Shown piece after piece: positions 43,618-52,355 of a stretch of DNA of 64,000 bases (position 1 is its first letter; each line of letters opens with the position of its first letter). A model generated the notes under the pieces. That model did no database searches. It worked only from the letters and a program-made list of their open reading frames with translations, and was not told where the DNA came from. The position numbers and the translations under genes are program-made. Origin of the DNA: Nitrososphaeraceae archaeon (lineage in GTDB: Archaea; Thermoproteota; Nitrososphaeria; Nitrososphaerales; Nitrososphaeraceae); contig JADDOW010000112.1 of assembly GCA_016782225.1 (NCBI GenBank), positions 21,922 to 85,921 of the forward strand. The letters run 5' to 3'.

Positions 43618-44604
43618 ATGTTGTATCAGGCTGATGGTTCAGGTGAAATAGATCATAGTTTCCCCTCTGATAATAAATTAAATAATCATTTTGATGTTAT
43701 TATAATTGGATCAGGACCCGCAGGTTACACAGCTTCTATCTATACCTCTAGAGCTAAATTGAAGACGCTAATAATTACGGGTAGCTTGCCTGGCGGTCAG
43801 TTGATGACTACAAGTGAAGTAGAAAATTATCCTGGATTTCCAAATGGAATATTTGGCCCGGAATTAATGATAAATATGAAACAACAGTCTGAGCGATTTG
43901 GAACAGTGATGATAACTGATGAAGTTAAAAAAGTTAATTTTAATGTAAGACCTTTTGAGATTTATACTGAATCGTTAATGTATACTGCGGAAAGCGTATT
44001 GATTAGTACTGGTGCTACCCCAAGGAAACTTGGCATAGAACCCGAGCAAGCATTTGCAGGAAGGGGTATTTCTTATTGTGCTACTTGTGATGGACCTTTC
44101 TTTAAAGATCAACAAATTGTAGTTGTGGGTGGTGGAGACACGGCTTTGGAAGAAGCTAGTTTTTTAACCAAATTTGGAAAATCCGTTAAAATAATACATA
44201 GAAGAGATTATTTAAGAGCAAGCAAAATTTTGCAAGAAAGAGCTTTTGAAAACCCCAAGATAGAGTTTGTTTGGAATTCTAGTGTAGTGGATATAAAAGG
44301 GGATAAGAAAATATCGTCAATCATCGTCAAAGATAATAAAAACGGTGAGGAAAAAAAAATAAATGTTGGTGGCCTGTTCGTAGCCATAGGCCATGAACCA
44401 AATACCTCCATATTTAAAGGTCAAATAGATATGGATGACAAAGGATACGTTATCGTCAATAACTACACACAAACAAATGTTGAAGGTGTTTTTGCTTCTG
44501 GTGATGTACACGATCACAGGTATAGGCAGGCTATTACTGCTGCAGGATTTGGCTGTATGGCTGCATTAGATATCGAAAAATGGTTGGCCGAGAAAAAAAG
44601 CTAA
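43618..44604 (+). CDS. trxB: Thioredoxin reductase
   Basis: FAD- and NAD(P)H-dependent flavoprotein that reduces thioredoxin or a similar redoxin. The 328-aa protein shows the FAD-binding VIIGSGPAGYTASIYTSRAKL, the redox-active pair in SYCATCDGPFF near residue 155, the NAD(P)H-binding VVVGGGDTALEEA and the C-terminal FASGDVHDHRYRQAITAAGFGCMAA. An N-terminal extension of about 25 residues precedes the fold. The start is an ATG. It is divergent from hom. Confidence 0.94.
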   Translation: MLYQADGSGEIDHSFPSDNKLNNHFDVIIIGSGPAGYTASIYTSRAKLKTLIITGSLPGGQLMTTSEVENYPGFPNGIFGPELMINMKQQSERFGTVMITDEVKKVNFNVRPFEIYTESLMYTAESVLISTGATPRKLGIEPEQAFAGRGISYCATCDGPFFKDQQIVVVGGGDTALEEASFLTKFGKSVKIIHRRDYLRASKILQERAFENPKIEFVWNSSVVDIKGDKKISSIIVKDNKNGEEKKINVGGLFVAIGHEPNTSIFKGQIDMDDKGYVIVNNYTQTNVEGVFASGDVHDHRYRQAITAAGFGCMAALDIEKWLAEKKS

Positions 44605-44640
44605 TTCTTTAATTATTTATCGTCTTAATATGCAAATTTA

Positions 44641-45660
44641 TTAGTAGACCAGAGATGGCAACATAATGCAATTGTTTAAGTATTTAATGTACTCCTGTTC
44701 AGTAAACAAGTTTTGCTGAAGATAAAGGCTCTTGAATTTCCTTCCATCGTCAGCAAATATACCTACAAATACACCTTCATCCATGTCTTTTACATAATCC
44801 ATCATTGATGCCATTACAGCGCCTGAGGAAGGCCCTACCAGTATATTCTCTTTTTCTCTGAGCTCTTTTACCATTTGAAATGATTTTTCATTGGTTGCAG
44901 TATACCAATCATCAATTACTTTTTCTCTTCGCAAAAAGAGTTCGGGTTTAGACGATTCTTCAAAATTCCTTAACCCCTGCAATAAATGGTTTTGTTGAGC
45001 CTGAATAGCTATTACTTTCACTTTGTTATCCTTTTCTTTTAGATATGTTCCAATACCGGTGATTGTACCACCTGTTCCACATCCTGTAAAAAAATGGGTT
45101 ACTTTTCCTTGAGTTTGCTCCCAAATTTCTGGACCTGTACTTTGATAATGGGAAAGAAAATTTGAGTCGTTTTCATATTGGTTAGGCATATAGTAAATAT
45201 CTGGACGAGGTTTTGAAATTGCATACGCTAGTGCAATGCTTTGATCCGTTCCTGCTCCAACTCTTGGACACAAGTCGTCACTAGTTTCATGCAATGTTGC
45301 TCCTAATTTCCTTAAGATGTTTTTTGTTTCCTCACTTACTTTTTCTGGAATAACTATTTCTACCTTGTAGCCCAAGTTTGAGGCTATTCCAGTTAACGCA
45401 ATTCCAGTATTCCCTGAGGTGGGTTCAATGATTATACTTTTATCTCTTTTTAATAATTTTTTATCTTCTGCGTTTTTAATCATCCAATAGGATGCTCTAT
45501 CTTTTACGGAACCAAAAGGATTATACCATTCCAATTTCGCAAATATTTTTATTTTATCGGATGAAAAACTTTTAAGTTCTATTAAGGGCGTATTACCAAT
45601 CCTATCGAGTATTTTATTTTTATTGGACTCTGCAAAAGTTGTTGAGGTCATTTTGTTCAT
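44641..45660 (-). CDS. Cysteine synthase-type PLP enzyme (CysK/CysM family)
   Basis: Beta-replacement PLP enzyme of 339 aa. Motifs: RIGNTPLIELK, the PLP lysine in EWYNPFGSVKDRASYWM near residue 54, EPTSGNTGIALTGIA, and the phosphate loop TGCGTGGTITGIG. The C-terminal part GVFVGIFADDGRKFKSLYL resembles CysM-type enzymes, which can accept O-phosphoserine and sulfur from a carrier protein. Its ATG overlaps the stop of the TusA-like gene by 4 nt, so the sulfur donor may be a TusA persulfide rather than free sulfide. This is inference from context. Cystathionine beta-synthase is the main alternative. Confidence 0.85.
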   Translation of the reverse strand: MNKMTSTTFAESNKNKILDRIGNTPLIELKSFSSDKIKIFAKLEWYNPFGSVKDRASYWMIKNAEDKKLLKRDKSIIIEPTSGNTGIALTGIASNLGYKVEIVIPEKVSEETKNILRKLGATLHETSDDLCPRVGAGTDQSIALAYAISKPRPDIYYMPNQYENDSNFLSHYQSTGPEIWEQTQGKVTHFFTGCGTGGTITGIGTYLKEKDNKVKVIAIQAQQNHLLQGLRNFEESSKPELFLRREKVIDDWYTATNEKSFQMVKELREKENILVGPSSGAVMASMMDYVKDMDEGVFVGIFADDGRKFKSLYLQQNLFTEQEYIKYLNNCIMLPSLVY

Positions 45661-45917
45661 TTTGCCTTTTTAATTGTAAACTCTAAATCCGTGTTATTTT
45701 TATTTAGTGAGATTAACTCATGCCCATTACGATTAACCCACCTTGAAATATCTTCCTCTGAATCTGGATCGTCGGATACAATTCGGAGCGTTTCGCCTTT
45801 TATCATTTTTTCTATTTCAATTTTTGTTCTAAATACTGGCTCAGGGCAATACAGTCCCCTTACGTCAATTGTTTTCATGCTGGATTTGCTATTATCATTA
45901 GAACCGGAAGACATCAT
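45657..45917 (-). CDS. TusA-family sulfur carrier protein
   Basis: An 86-aa protein with the SirA/TusA fold. The persulfide-forming cysteine is in the CPEP motif of DVRGLYCPEPVFRTKIEIEKM, followed by LRIVSDDPDSEEDISRWVNRNGHEL. A polar N-terminal extension of 13 residues (MMSSGSNDNSKSS) precedes the core. The start at 45917 lies about 25 nt from a TATA-like TTTAATTAAT. A perfect palindrome sits between the box and the start. It is first in a two-gene unit with the cysteine synthase. Confidence 0.88.
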   Translation of the reverse strand: MMSSGSNDNSKSSMKTIDVRGLYCPEPVFRTKIEIEKMIKGETLRIVSDDPDSEEDISRWVNRNGHELISLNKNNTDLEFTIKKAK

Positions 45918-45919
45918 AT

Positions 45920-45939
45920 AATAAAAGACCTCTTTTATT
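45920..45939. promoter_or_regulatory. Perfect 20-bp palindrome (operator candidate) before tusA
   Basis: AATAAAAGA-CC-TCTTTTATT is an exact 9-bp inverted repeat with a 2-bp centre. It begins 3 nt upstream of the tusA ATG and ends near the proposed TATA box (about 45936-45948, minus strand), the position expected for a repressor site overlapping the transcription start. Confidence 0.5.
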
Positions 45940-46310
45940 AATTAAATGTTTATGTGGGTTTTCACTATACTTTCTTAATGAAGATTATACTAATTACCTA
46001 TCCTGAAATTTAGGTTGAAAAACTGAATCTTAATTAGAAAATAAAGCAATTATTACCTTTATGGCAAATTCTTACTCCAGGAAATTTCATTAATTTATTT
46101 ATAATTATTGGTATCTGTACAAAATAGACTAAAAAATCATAATTATAAATTATTTTTTATATGTATTGCATTTTATTGTTATTACTGTTTTAGCCATCAA
46201 CATCATTGTTTTTTCATATCATTTCTTACACATTAATATAAGTGACATATTGAAAGGTTTTTGCTTCAATAGCTTAATATTATGTAAATTAATGGAGAAA
46301 AGTTTGTCCT
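45940..46310. other. AT-rich intergenic region, divergent promoters
   Basis: About 370 nt between tusA (minus) and the SerB-like gene (plus). Apart from the palindrome next to tusA and TATA-like AT runs, no ORF, tRNA or clear structure is seen. A purine-rich GGAGAAAAG lies about 10 nt before the ATG at 46311 and may act as a ribosome-binding site. Confidence 0.4.
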
Positions 46311-46976
46311 ATGCTTGTAATATTTGATGTAGAAGGAGTTTTATTGAATGCTGAATATCTTCCGGTATTAGCCAAGTTAATGGGACCTGAAAAAGAAAAA
46401 GAGATATGGGATATCACTAATAAAGGAATTCGCGGCGAAATTGATTGGGAAGAAGGACTTAAACAACGGGTCCATGCTTTACAAGGCATAGAGTATAATG
46501 ATGCGTATGAAATAGCTCAAAATCTTGAGATTATGCCTGGAGCAAAGCAACTTTGCTCATTTTTAAAAAAATCCGGGTGGAAAATGGTTGCGGTATCTGG
46601 TGGATTCACAATAATTACTGACAGATTAGTTAAAGAGTTGGAATTAGATAAAATCTATTCAAACAAGCTCATTTTCAACAATAACAAACTGGAGGGTGTC
46701 GATATTACCGTTACTTCAGATAAATCCCTATCCGTAAAATCCTTTATTGACGAGAATGGCTTTACCAAAGATGAGGTTGTTGTTGTTGTAGATGGAGCAA
46801 ATGATTTGAAACTTTTCAATCTGTCTTCTTTTACTGTTGGATTCTGTCCTGTTGACATAGTGAGAAAAAAAGCTAGTTTTGTTATCGATAATAAAAACTT
46901 GGCAGAGTTGATTCCTATCTTTGTAGACCGATTCGAAAATAAGTTAAAACAAATAAACTATGAAGGTGGGTGTTGA
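46311..46976 (+). CDS. SerB-like HAD phosphatase (phosphoserine phosphatase candidate)
   Basis: A 221-aa HAD-superfamily protein with the phosphoserine-phosphatase layout. Motif I is LVIFDVEGVLLNAEY, then IRGEIDWEEGLKQRVHALQGI in the cap, motif II is MVAVSGGFTIITDRLVKEL, and motifs III/IV are DKSLSVKSFIDENG with VVVVVDGANDLKLF. Motif I has Asp-x-Glu where most family members have Asp-x-Asp; ThrH-type phosphoserine:homoserine phosphotransferases also carry DxEGVL. Phosphoserine phosphatase is the simplest reading. It overlaps cofE by 17 nt. Confidence 0.8.
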   Translation: MLVIFDVEGVLLNAEYLPVLAKLMGPEKEKEIWDITNKGIRGEIDWEEGLKQRVHALQGIEYNDAYEIAQNLEIMPGAKQLCSFLKKSGWKMVAVSGGFTIITDRLVKELELDKIYSNKLIFNNNKLEGVDITVTSDKSLSVKSFIDENGFTKDEVVVVVDGANDLKLFNLSSFTVGFCPVDIVRKKASFVIDNKNLAELIPIFVDRFENKLKQINYEGGC

Positions 46977-47751
46977 TTCTTTAACAATAACAATCATTCC
47001 ACTAAAAATAAATAAAAATGTTGAAAAAAATGACAATGTTGCTAGCCTGATTCTTGAGTCGGTGAATTCGGATAGTCTTCAAATTAAAGATGATGATATT
47101 ATTGTAATTGCTCAAAAAATAATTTCTAAATCTGAAGGCCGAATATGCTATTTGGATAATGTTGTCCCGTCAAAGGAGGCGTTAGGTGTATCTGCCATTC
47201 ACGAAAAAGATCCCCGTCTAATAGAATTAATTCTCAGGGAATCGATAGATATAGTCAAAGTGACAAACAAAAATTTAATAGTAGAGACAAAACATGGTTT
47301 TATTTGTGCAAATGCTGGAATAGATCAGAGCAATGTTTCTGTTGACTCTGATGCTGTTTTACTATTACCTGAAGACCCAGATGAATCCGCAAGAAAAATT
47401 AAAAATTATATTCACCATGAGCTTAAAAAAAATGTTTCAGTAATAATTTCAGATACCTTTGGTCGTCCATTTAGAAAAGGTCAAACCAATGTTGCCATTG
47501 GTGTTGCTGGAATTTGCCCAATAAAAAGCTATATTGGGATGACTGATACATTTGGTAAAGTTTTAAAGGTAACCGAAATAGCAATTGTAGATGAATTAGC
47601 ATCTGCTGCAGAACTTGTAATGGGAAAAACCCTGGAAGTTCCAGCTGCCATTATAAGAGGATATGAATACCAGCCATTAGATTTAGGTGATGCAGGCGTT
47701 TCAATAAAATCTATTTTTAGGGAAAAATCTCAGGATTTGTTTCGAAGTTAA
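46960..47751 (+). CDS. cofE: Coenzyme F420-0:L-glutamate ligase (CofE)
   Basis: GTP-dependent ligase that adds L-glutamate residues to F420-0. The 263-aa protein matches the archaeal CofE domain: DDDIIVIAQKIISKSEGRICYL, ALGVSAIHEKDPRLIELILRES, VETKHGFICANAGIDQSNV, and VSVIISDTFGRPFRKGQTNVAIGVAG. The FMN-reductase-like C-terminal domain of the bacterial FbiB fusion is absent. The start ATG is inside the end of the SerB-like gene (17-nt overlap), so translation is probably coupled. Alternative starts a few codons later would remove the overlap. Confidence 0.93.
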   Translation: MKVGVDSLTITIIPLKINKNVEKNDNVASLILESVNSDSLQIKDDDIIVIAQKIISKSEGRICYLDNVVPSKEALGVSAIHEKDPRLIELILRESIDIVKVTNKNLIVETKHGFICANAGIDQSNVSVDSDAVLLLPEDPDESARKIKNYIHHELKKNVSVIISDTFGRPFRKGQTNVAIGVAGICPIKSYIGMTDTFGKVLKVTEIAIVDELASAAELVMGKTLEVPAAIIRGYEYQPLDLGDAGVSIKSIFREKSQDLFRS

Positions 47752-47793
47752 AATGGTGTTTGTCTGAATATTGCAAAATAATTTATCTCCTGG

Positions 47794-48747
47794 GTGTCTT
47801 TATTTGTGTGGATGGATATTGTTGATAACATACTTTTAGGAGATAAAAGATCTATTGCTCGTTCTATTTCCATAATAGATGATAACGACCCTAAATCTTA
47901 TGAGATTTTAAAAAAAATATACAACAAAACAGGCAGTGCTATTACAATCGGATTTACTGGTCCGGGTGGTGCAGGCAAAAGTACCTTAATTGGAAAACTA
48001 ATCCCATATTTTAAAAGCATGGGATACAAGATCGCCATATTGGCAGTAGATCCTACTAGTCCTATTACGGGGGGTGCAATCCTAGGGGACAGGGTTAGGA
48101 TGCAATCAACTATGGATGACGAAGAAGTATTCATGAGAAGCTTTGGCTCCAGAGGAACAATGGGTGGTATCTCAAAATCATTAAGGAATGCGATTAGGAT
48201 TCTTGATGCCGCTGGATTTACCCTTATATTGGTTGAAAGCGTAGGGGCCGGTCAATTAGAGGTTGAGATTTCAAAAGTTGTTAATTTAACAACGGTTGTA
48301 TTTAATCCAAATACTGGCGATTCTGTTCAGGCAGTAAAAGCAGGGCTAACTGAAATAGGCGACATATACATAGTTAACAAATCCGATATGGAAGGATCTG
48401 GCACATTATATTTATCATTGTTAGATTTAATTGGAGAAACTCCTAGAAAGCCTTTGATTGTAAAAACTTCGACCAAAACAGGTGAAGGATTACAGGAACT
48501 ATGCTTGAAAATTAATAGTATGATAAAAAATGATGAGTGGGTTTTAAAACAAAAACAAAAACAAAAACAAATTCTTCGAGATGAGTTAAAGGAAATGGTT
48601 TTAGAAAAAGGTAAACAAAAAACACTGGAGCTTTTCACGAGCAGGAGTCAAGAAATTAACGATTTACTTGACTCGATGCTAAAAAAAATTAAAGATCCTT
48701 ACACGGTGGCTGAAGAATTATCTTTATTAATATTTTCAAATAAATAG
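47794..48747 (+). CDS. meaB: Methylmalonyl-CoA mutase-associated GTPase (MeaB/ArgK)
   Basis: G3E-family GTPase that protects and reactivates the B12-dependent methylmalonyl-CoA mutase. The 317-aa protein has the P-loop IGFTGPGGAGKSTLIGKL near residue 55, DPTSPITGGAILGDRVRM, FILVESVGAGQLEVEI-type switch region (seen as TLILVESVGAGQ), and VNKSDMEG. A KQKQKQKQ coding repeat lies in the C-terminal dimerisation arm. The start is GTG; an internal ATG six codons later is possible. It is 10 nt upstream of the mutase gene. Confidence 0.93.
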   Translation: MSLFVWMDIVDNILLGDKRSIARSISIIDDNDPKSYEILKKIYNKTGSAITIGFTGPGGAGKSTLIGKLIPYFKSMGYKIAILAVDPTSPITGGAILGDRVRMQSTMDDEEVFMRSFGSRGTMGGISKSLRNAIRILDAAGFTLILVESVGAGQLEVEISKVVNLTTVVFNPNTGDSVQAVKAGLTEIGDIYIVNKSDMEGSGTLYLSLLDLIGETPRKPLIVKTSTKTGEGLQELCLKINSMIKNDEWVLKQKQKQKQILRDELKEMVLEKGKQKTLELFTSRSQEINDLLDSMLKKIKDPYTVAEELSLLIFSNK

Positions 48748-48757
48748 GTAGTAGAGT

Positions 48758-50338
48758 ATGAACGAGAATACCCCTAAAACCGACTCTGGTATCTCTGTAA
48801 AACAATTCTTTGTAAAAGACGATTTGAAAAATGAAAACGAATCCCATCCTGGTACTTATCCTTTTTTGAGAGGAATTTATCCTACTATGTATAGGGAACG
48901 CCTATGGACTATGCGGCAATACAGTGGTTTTGGTAGCGCGGAAGAAACCAACAAAAGATTTAAATTTTTGCTAGATCACGGACAGACCGGTTTATCATTG
49001 GCATTTGATTTGCCAACTCAAACCGGCAGGGACTCTGATAACCCACAATCTGAAGGTGAAGTCGGTAGAACGGGAGTTCCAATAAGTTCTATTAATGACA
49101 TGCTAACTTGTTTTAAAGATATTCCTTTAGATAAAGTAAGCACTTCAATGACTATAAATGCAACTGCATCTATACTACTTTCTTTATATATTTCTGCAGC
49201 CGAATCCCAAGGTGTTTCCCCTTCTCAATTAAGGGGCACTACTCAGAATGACATCTTAAAAGAATACATTGCACGAAATACATATATCTATCCACCCAGG
49301 CCATCTTTGAGATTAATTGGCGATATGATACAACACTGTTCAGTTCATGTACCCCAATGGTATCCAATAAGTATTTCTGGATACCACATTCGGGAAGCCG
49401 GATCTAATGCAATTCAGGAACTTGCGTTTACTTTTGCAAACGCTATAGAATATATCAACACATGCATTAACAAGGGCCTAAAAATCGATGACTTTGCTCC
49501 CAGACTTTCGTTTTTTTTCTGCTGTACAATGGAATTTTTTGAAGAAATTGCAAAGTTCAGGGCGGCAAGGGTCATCTATTCAAAAATTTTAAAAGAAAAA
49601 TTCAATGCTCAGGATCCAAAATCACTTCATTTGAGATTTCATGTTCAAACAAGTGGCGAATCTTTAACGGCCCAGCAAGTTGACAACAATGTTGTCAGAG
49701 TTACCACTGAGGCTTTAGCTGCTGTTTTAGGTGGCTGCCAGTCATTGCATACAAATTCACGAGACGAAGCGTTAGCACTGCCAACTGAGGAATCAGTTAA
49801 AATTGCCCTTAGAACTCAACAAATAATTGCATCAGAGACTGGTGTTACAAAAACCGTTGATCCTCTAGCTGGATCTTATTATATTGAGTATTTGACTGAA
49901 CAAATTATCGATAAAGTAAATCTGTACCTTGATAAAATCGAAAAAATGGGGGGATCCTTAGCAGCAATTGAAAACAACTTTTTCCAAGAGGAAATAAGGA
50001 AAAATGCATATGAGTTAAAAAAAGAAATTGATGAAGACAAAAGAGTTATTGTTGGAGTAAACAAGTTTAAAGACAACAAGGATATAGAACCAAAACTAAA
50101 TGTTATTGATCACCTTCTTGAAAAAAAACAAATTAACGCACTAAAAGAATTTAAAAATTCTAGAGATAACATAAAAGTACAGCACTCTATTTCTGATCTT
50201 GTTTCCTCTGCAGAAAAGCCGGATGTCAATTTGATGCCGTATATTATCTCTGCTGTAAAAAACAAAGTAACACTTGGTGAAATAAGTGATGGATTTAAAG
50301 AAATATTCGGTTTTTATTCACCTAAAATTTCCTTTTAA
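48758..50338 (+). CDS. mcmA1: Methylmalonyl-CoA mutase, large (catalytic) subunit
   Basis: Barrel domain of B12-dependent methylmalonyl-CoA mutase, interconverting methylmalonyl-CoA and succinyl-CoA, a step of the 3HP/4HB carbon fixation cycle. The 526-aa protein contains YPFLRGIYPTMYRERLWTMRQYSGFGSAEETNKRFKFLLDHGQTGLSLAFDLPTQTGRDSD, the substrate and CoA region GTTQNDILKEYIARNTYIYPP, and QTSGESLTAQQVDNNVVRVTTEALAAVLGGCQSLHTNS. The B12-binding domain is absent and must be a separate small subunit encoded elsewhere. The start is an ATG, 10 nt after meaB. Confidence 0.96.
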   Translation: MNENTPKTDSGISVKQFFVKDDLKNENESHPGTYPFLRGIYPTMYRERLWTMRQYSGFGSAEETNKRFKFLLDHGQTGLSLAFDLPTQTGRDSDNPQSEGEVGRTGVPISSINDMLTCFKDIPLDKVSTSMTINATASILLSLYISAAESQGVSPSQLRGTTQNDILKEYIARNTYIYPPRPSLRLIGDMIQHCSVHVPQWYPISISGYHIREAGSNAIQELAFTFANAIEYINTCINKGLKIDDFAPRLSFFFCCTMEFFEEIAKFRAARVIYSKILKEKFNAQDPKSLHLRFHVQTSGESLTAQQVDNNVVRVTTEALAAVLGGCQSLHTNSRDEALALPTEESVKIALRTQQIIASETGVTKTVDPLAGSYYIEYLTEQIIDKVNLYLDKIEKMGGSLAAIENNFFQEEIRKNAYELKKEIDEDKRVIVGVNKFKDNKDIEPKLNVIDHLLEKKQINALKEFKNSRDNIKVQHSISDLVSSAEKPDVNLMPYIISAVKNKVTLGEISDGFKEIFGFYSPKISF

Positions 50339-50354
50339 CTTCGACAATAACTTT

Positions 50355-52184
50355 TCATCCACTTTCAAAAAGTTTTATTGCATTGAGATTATTGCTCAAT
50401 ATGGCGTTCAAAATCTTTCCTCCAGCTTCTGACTTTTTGTCAATCTTGAGTCTTGCTTTTTTCCCAATCAGATTGCTTAAGATTATTTCATCATCCAGAA
50501 CTAAATTTATCTTTTTCCCAATCAAGTTATCGTCCACTATAAAATAAATATGTGCTCCTGATTCAGTAACACTAAACTGCATCTCATCACCAATCTCTGG
50601 GTTTTTGGCTTCTACATCTATGCTTATTCCCAGCTTTTTCTCAATTTCTGAAATTGTGCTACCACCTTTACCGATTATTTTGGGGATTACTTCCTTATTC
50701 ACTGAAATCTTGACTCTATCGTTTGAAACAATCCTGATTTCAGCTTTGGAATCAAACCTGTTTATTATTTCTTTTATTTTCGCTTCTGCTAACTTGTTAA
50801 TTTTGTTATTAGTATTCCCTGTTTTTTTATCTATGTTTTCTAAAGGAATTATGACATTTTCTTCCCCATAGGAATATATTTCATATTCTGTTTCCTTAGA
50901 AAAAAAATCTTTAATTTCCACTATGGGCCTTGCCAAATCCTGTTCGGTCATTCCGGATGGTACTTTTACGGTAAGGTCCAATTCATAGATTTTTTTGATT
51001 TTCCCCTCTAAAATAAAAATGACTGTATCTATTATGTGGGGTATCATCCCCAACTCAATTTTACCGATAAATCTTTGGATCGCGTCTAATGCTTTACTGG
51101 CATGAATTACACCTATCATGCCTATTCCCGTCAATCTTAAATCTGCAAATAACTCAAAATCTTTAATCTTTCTCACCTCGTCAAAAATGGTGAAATCTGG
51201 CCTAACTAATAGGAGGAGGTCTGAAACTCTTTCATAACCGTTCTTAAATGAGCCATATTGGACTACGCTATCTGGAACCTGCAAATCCCTAGGGGACTCC
51301 AATGTTTTTACCAATTTGTTTTTTAGAACATAGTGTTCAGCAATACTGCTGGCAAATGTACTTTTTCCAGACCCTGGTGGACCAGCTATTAGAATTCCTT
51401 CTGCCTCGTTAGATAGTCTGTTTATTAAATCATCACTAATATCATAATCACTTAATGATAGTTTTCTTATTGGTCTCACTGCTGTGATCTCGATTTTGTT
51501 TGATATCGGTTGTTGAGTAATCACAATTCTGAGGTTCTTGTACATTATAACAAAACAACCTTCAAATGCGATTTCAATATTGGATATCCTTTTATTTTTT
51601 TTTACCGAAAATAAGAAATCTATTACTTTACCTAAGATGGTTTTATCCAGTTTCTCGTTTGAGATTTTTTCTAACACAAAATTACCTGGTGTCCCTTTTT
51701 TAGCTAAAGGCTCTATTCCCTCTATTAGATGAACGCTCATTGTTCTCTCATCAAAATAACTCTCAATGTCATACTCTTCTGATATCTCCGTTTTTTTGTG
51801 AACATTTAGAATTCCTGTGGCATCTGCGACAAGATGCTGAATATAATCAGCAGTAAATAAAGTGGCATTTTCATTCTTTGCTATGTCGTTGATTATGGCA
51901 TCTATTCTTCCATTCTTTGCTAATTTTATCTCAGCAAGGCTTGGCTTTTCTCCAACATAGTTAACATCAATTTTTTTTTCAATACTTTTCTCTCTGATTT
52001 TTTTTAACTCTAGCAGTCCGTCTGTGCCATACTCTTTTTGTTTACAGGCTTGCGATTGTAATTCATCAATTACTGCTCGAGGAATTATTATTTCATAATT
52101 TTCATTAATCTCGTCATTGTCAATTTTTTTGCTTATTTCGCCATCTATTATAATGCTTGTGTCCAATACAATTTTTGTCTTCAA
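50355..52184 (-). CDS. PIN-domain ATPase with KH-like C-terminus (COG1855 type)
   Basis: A 609-aa archaeal protein with three parts. Residues 1-140 form a PIN ribonuclease domain (VLDTSIIIDGEIS, then AVIDELQSQ, and NGRIDAIINDIAKNENATLFTADYIQ). The middle is a VirB11/PilT-like ATPase with the P-loop GILIAGPPGSGKSTFASSIAEHY and the FTIFDEVRKIKDFELFADLRLTGIGMIGVIHA region. The C-terminus holds a KH-like RNA-binding segment (VNKEVIPKIIGKGGSTISEIEKKLGISIDVE). It probably acts in RNA turnover or ribosome-linked RNA handling; the exact substrate is unknown. It is convergent with the mutase gene. Confidence 0.88.
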   Translation of the reverse strand: MKTKIVLDTSIIIDGEISKKIDNDEINENYEIIIPRAVIDELQSQACKQKEYGTDGLLELKKIREKSIEKKIDVNYVGEKPSLAEIKLAKNGRIDAIINDIAKNENATLFTADYIQHLVADATGILNVHKKTEISEEYDIESYFDERTMSVHLIEGIEPLAKKGTPGNFVLEKISNEKLDKTILGKVIDFLFSVKKNKRISNIEIAFEGCFVIMYKNLRIVITQQPISNKIEITAVRPIRKLSLSDYDISDDLINRLSNEAEGILIAGPPGSGKSTFASSIAEHYVLKNKLVKTLESPRDLQVPDSVVQYGSFKNGYERVSDLLLLVRPDFTIFDEVRKIKDFELFADLRLTGIGMIGVIHASKALDAIQRFIGKIELGMIPHIIDTVIFILEGKIKKIYELDLTVKVPSGMTEQDLARPIVEIKDFFSKETEYEIYSYGEENVIIPLENIDKKTGNTNNKINKLAEAKIKEIINRFDSKAEIRIVSNDRVKISVNKEVIPKIIGKGGSTISEIEKKLGISIDVEAKNPEIGDEMQFSVTESGAHIYFIVDDNLIGKKINLVLDDEIILSNLIGKKARLKIDKKSEAGGKILNAILSNNLNAIKLFESG

Positions 52185-52355
52185 TGTGATCTATAGTTTA
52201 TTTATTGATTGAATTATTAAAAAAGGTTACTAGATGAAAGATTCAGATAACTTATTTTTTGCTGTCCGTTGCTGTATTATTGTTTTTAATACGTTAGCAA
52301 TTTGTTAGGTATTAACAAGTTATATTATTGGGCTAAAAATATTATAATAGTTTAG

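Noticed and set aside
48544-48568. AAACAAAAACAAAAACAAAA simple repeat
   Set aside because: In-frame KQ repeat inside meaB; coding low complexity, not a mobile or regulatory repeat.
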